Shown: positions 38,072 through 40,131 of the stretch, piece after piece
Layout: each line of letters begins with the position of its first letter
Numbering within the stretch: position 1 is the first letter of the stretch
Virus record (IMG/VR): IMGVR_UViG_3300010430_000176
Span: 1 to 40,131 of that record
Source of the DNA: a virus
DNA length: 40,131 nucleotides
Direction: 5' to 3' (one strand)
Notes under the pieces: model-generated
What the model was told of the DNA's origin: nothing
What the model saw: only the letters and a program-made list of their open reading frames with translations
Database searches by the model: none
Made by a program: the position numbers and the translations under genes

Positions 38072-38287
38072 TTAGATTGTTAAATCAGATTCCCATATAT
38101 CTTCTTCCACAGGTTGAAACCAATATTCTGGTTTCATCATATTAGCTTTATAGCCCATCCATTTTTTCTGTACTAATGGACAGTTAGCATGGTTTTCTGA
38201 GCAACACCATAAACCGTTTTTAAGCTGATACTTAGCAGATTTTTTACAATAGTGGCATTTTTCTTTTAGGTTAATTTCGTTAGCCAT
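38072..38287 (-). CDS. Zinc-finger protein (71 aa)
   Basis: CHYCKK...WCCSENHANCP is the Cys-rich finger often found at the end of phage HNH/homing proteins. Basic middle and acidic C-terminus. Probably DNA-binding; no nuclease domain is present. Confidence 0.65.
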   Translation of the reverse strand: MANEINLKEKCHYCKKSAKYQLKNGLWCCSENHANCPLVQKKWMGYKANMMKPEYWFQPVEEDIWESDLTI

Positions 38288-38454
38288 TTGTCTCTCTCCA
38301 TGGTTGGGATAGGTCTTCCTGCATCATCCCAGAGATGATATCCAGCCATAGTGCGGAGATATTTCAGGGCTGGACAGTTAGCTTCATCTTCTCCGGTCCA
38401 GAAGAGTGAAGCATCAATTACGGCATGACAGAATCTTCTGAAGAAAGCATTCAT
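38266..38454 (-). CDS. Hypothetical protein (62 aa)
   Basis: Arg/His-rich helical start (FFRRFCHAVIDASL) and a short Trp/Asp part. Overlaps the previous gene by 22 bases. Unknown. Confidence 0.55.
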   Translation of the reverse strand: MNAFFRRFCHAVIDASLFWTGEDEANCPALKYLRTMAGYHLWDDAGRPIPTMERDKWLTKLT

Positions 38455-38463
38455 GATTGCTCC

Positions 38464-38868
38464 TTAGTGATACCAACTGTTATACTTGGCATTTCCATCC
38501 CACTTGCTTGCCCAACCATAGGGAGTGGGAATGTAGTAGCGCAGAGTACCATCGTTCTGCACATATGCGCTAATTCGCTTGCGGATTTCTTCTTTACCAT
38601 CACAATGTTTGACAAGAGCACTGTGAAGACGTTCTGTAAGGAAGTTATCCTTAATAGGCATTGCACGTCTAGACATGTAAGCTTCACTACCCTCAACCGT
38701 CTTGGCACCAATTGCACGTACTGTAACGGTTTTGTCGGTAAGCTTCACGACCTGATAGAAATCAGCTTGTGTCTGACCATAACCCCAAGAATGATGGATG
38801 ATGTCACCCACTTTAAAGGGATTGACAAAATGCTTTTTGACATACTCTCTGGTTTCTTTCTTATTCAT
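38464..38868 (-). CDS. Hypothetical protein, VGDIIHHSWGY type (134 aa)
   Basis: Central VGDIIHHSWGYGQTQADFYQ and VVKLTDKTVTVRAI are conserved in a widespread uncharacterised phage/plasmid protein, a small beta-barrel-like domain. C-terminal half is basic. Function not known to me. Confidence 0.7.
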   Translation of the reverse strand: MNKKETREYVKKHFVNPFKVGDIIHHSWGYGQTQADFYQVVKLTDKTVTVRAIGAKTVEGSEAYMSRRAMPIKDNFLTERLHSALVKHCDGKEEIRKRISAYVQNDGTLRYYIPTPYGWASKWDGNAKYNSWYH

Positions 38869-38873
38869 GATTG

Positions 38874-39419
38874 TTACCCCATTCTGCCTGTAAAGGTTAT
38901 ATCCTTACGGCAAGTTTTGCAGACATATGTTTGGGTTCCTGCCAATGCTCTTCGATGTCTGATTATCGTAATGCTATGCTCCATGCAATCACATGCATAG
39001 ATGTAGCTTTTCTTCAAGCGTCTTACTTTCACATTATCCATATTGTAGTTATGGCACACAGTAGGATTTCTATCACCAAGGGCATACATGACAGCTTTCC
39101 AGTTTCTACCATGAGGTTTGGTACGCCCATAAAGATAATGGTCTATAAGATGTGCTAATTCATGCCTAACCGTTCTTGCCAGATAAGCATCCAGATTATT
39201 TCTCATAATATCCAGATTTATCTTTATCAATCCTAGCGCAGTTCTAGGATGATGCATCGTAAGATTCTCTCTAGGAGTTCTGGCACGTCCTGCACACCTA
39301 CCTGTAAGAGTATAATTCATTTCTGGGAAGGGGAAGTCTCTGTCATATCTATCATTACAGAGAACTAGCAGTTCCAGAATTTTTTCTTCAACCATCTTTT
39401 TCAAATCAGCATTAGTCAT
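38874..39419 (-). CDS. SprT-like zinc metalloprotease (181 aa)
   Basis: HELAH (H86-E87-x2-H90) with a downstream H103 in TKPHGRNW gives the SprT/Spartan zinc site; the family cleaves DNA-protein crosslinks or acts in stress. C-terminal Cys residues (CDCMEH, CKTCRK, near 140-170) form the SprT zinc ribbon. ARTVRHELAHLIDH is unmistakable. Phage substrate unknown. Confidence 0.85.
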   Translation of the reverse strand: MTNADLKKMVEEKILELLVLCNDRYDRDFPFPEMNYTLTGRCAGRARTPRENLTMHHPRTALGLIKINLDIMRNNLDAYLARTVRHELAHLIDHYLYGRTKPHGRNWKAVMYALGDRNPTVCHNYNMDNVKVRRLKKSYIYACDCMEHSITIIRHRRALAGTQTYVCKTCRKDITFTGRMG

Positions 39420-39427
39420 TTTATCAC

Positions 39428-39766
39428 CTACGGTTTGTCGTATTTGTTTCTATCTAAGGTTTTATGCTTATCATTCACACTGTTGAGCCACACAGTTCTC
39501 ACTGAAGCATCTCTACTCAACACCAGAATCAAATCGAAATCATCATTATACTTGGTACGATACACAATCTTTACCACCTGACGATTTATCACTTCAACCT
39601 CAATAGCCTTAGCAGTATCAGTGTTGATAGTCCTTGGAAGGTCTATCCTACCGTATCTATCGGTCTCTGCTGCATTTAGAGCATGTCTTTTGTAAGTAAC
39701 CTCAATCACACCGAATTTCGTTATCAAACCTTTTGGAAACCCAATTTCAAAGTGGTAAAGACTCAT
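39428..39766 (-). CDS. Hypothetical protein (112 aa)
   Basis: First gene after promoter B. Beta-rich (VIEVTYKRHAL, VVKIVYRTKY) with a basic end. Unknown; overlaps nothing and follows a 90-base gap to its promoter. Confidence 0.65.
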   Translation of the reverse strand: MSLYHFEIGFPKGLITKFGVIEVTYKRHALNAAETDRYGRIDLPRTINTDTAKAIEVEVINRQVVKIVYRTKYNDDFDLILVLSRDASVRTVWLNSVNDKHKTLDRNKYDKP

Positions 39767-39804
39767 TTTTGACTCCTATTTCGTTAATCCCAACCTTCAA
39801 TTAC

Positions 39805-39833
39805 ATTATACCATAGGCATATGTATTTGTAAA
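39805..39833 (-). promoter_or_regulatory. Promoter B (duplicated block)
   Basis: Minus-strand TTTACA, 17-bp spacer, TATAAT, a near-consensus promoter. Its upstream part 39821-39851 is identical to Promoter A. Starts the 39766-38464 operon. Confidence 0.85.
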
Positions 39834-39855
39834 CCCTGTTTGCAAATATTTCGAT

Positions 39856-40131
39856 AAAAAAATGAAAAAAGGCATTATCCAGTATGGTGGTTACTTTGTG
39901 CGGTTTCTACGAAGAAGTTGCACCTTTCGGTTTCGTAGTCCATACATTCCATCCTGCCATACCCACCTGCAACCATTCCAGTGGTGGATAATGCCCTGTT
40001 AAATTCCTAGACACCGTGACTGGTTGCGCTTACCCCATTTGGAGTCCAGTCACGATGCCCTCTCCCTTTTTAGCCACTCTGAATTTTCCAACCCAGGAGA
40101 GGAGGTATCAGAGTTATGGCTTTTATAGCTA
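39856..40131 (-). ncRNA. Structured noncoding RNA, 3' part, ending in intrinsic terminator
   Basis: No ORF. Read on the minus strand from 40131 down: hairpin C (AGCCA + CTCTGA, 40072-40082 with 40108-40121), whose loop CTCTCC can pair with GGAGAG at 40060-40065 to make a pseudoknot; hairpin B, a 9-bp perfect stem CGTGACTGG/CCAGTCACG (40015-40023 with 40046-40054) with an inner 5-bp ACTCC/GGGGT; and domain A closed by an 11-bp perfect stem GGCATTATCCA/TGGATAATGCC (39871-39881 with 39985-39995). Inside A are GTATGG/CCATAC, CTACGAA/TTCGTAG, an ACC-GAAA-GGT GNRA-loop hairpin and a possible GTTGCA/TGCAAC pseudoknot. Domain A is followed by TTTTTT then TTTTTTT, so its closing stem doubles as terminator. 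The RNA starts outside the window. Confidence 0.75.

Noticed and set aside
38451-38717. 88-codon minus-strand frame inside the 38464 gene
   Set aside because: Out-of-frame shadow of the conserved 134-aa protein.
38425-39000. 191-codon plus-strand reading frame
   Set aside because: Lies opposite the SprT and VGDIIHHSWGY genes, has no ribosome site and its composition is that of a complement of coding sequence.
39871-40121. Possible tRNA genes in the structured region
   Set aside because: Stems are too long, no T-loop GGTTCGA-type arm or CCA-compatible acceptor of seven pairs could be fitted.
1-40131. CRISPR array
   Set aside because: No regularly spaced direct repeats seen; the only long direct repeat is the pair of promoters at 38029 and 39821.

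Overview
The window looks like part of a large, A+T-rich, T4-related (Straboviridae/Kyanoviridae-like) myophage genome infecting a Gram-negative host. Every gene I can support lies on the minus strand, tightly packed, mostly with ATGA or TAATG start/stop overlaps. The T4-type signatures are a gp32 single-strand binding protein whose zinc ligands have exactly the T4 spacing, an RNase H/FEN-type exonuclease, a gp61-like primase, an RNA ligase 2, and small N-terminal capsid-targeting-like peptides. Features absent from T4 itself are a class II (B12-type) ribonucleotide reductase, an NAD+-dependent DNA ligase and an archaeal-type thymidylate synthase. A Gram-negative host is inferred from lipoproteins, signal peptides and a probable outer-membrane beta-barrel.

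Layout, by coordinate (transcription runs from high to low). 1-1460: small proteins, three of which begin with a putative capsid-targeting peptide ending in a gp21-type L-x-E cleavage site. 1444-14443: replication and nucleotide metabolism (GT9-like glycosyltransferase, primase, HTH protein, NrdJ, thymidylate synthase, GNAT, DNA methyltransferase, FEN exonuclease, PD-(D/E)XK nuclease, gp32). 14574-17009: a self-contained unit with its own promoter and intrinsic terminator carrying a lipoprotein and two secreted proteins. 17006-23576: a possible helicase loader, GT4 glycosyltransferase, tandem PCGC microproteins, RNA ligase 2 and an HNH endonuclease next to a large inverted repeat. 23614-29107: a dense run of small membrane, zinc-ribbon and envelope proteins, including a beta-barrel and a gene bounded by 21-bp inverted repeats. 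29122-35980: DUF262 protein, small methyltransferase, several zinc ribbons, LigA. 36047-39766: higher G+C accessory genes ending in a SprT-like protease. 39856-40131: no ORF, but strongly structured sequence that I read as the 3' part of a minus-strand noncoding RNA ending in an intrinsic terminator.

Regulation. Six minus-strand sigma70-like promoters, each with a 17-bp spacer and a TTTACA/TTAACA -35 box, can be read directly. Two of them share a 31-bp identical block. One plus-strand TTGACA-17-TAGAAT promoter points against the gene direction. More than fifteen genes shorter than 60 codons were found by reading the gaps between larger genes. No virion morphogenesis genes other than the putative capsid-targeted proteins, and no tRNAs or CRISPR arrays, were recognised.

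Best candidates for something undescribed: the structured RNA at the right edge, the three-gene exported-protein unit, the inverted-repeat cassette at 28143-28594, and the reused junction module at 23862-24471. Family assignments are from motif recognition by eye; no database search was run.
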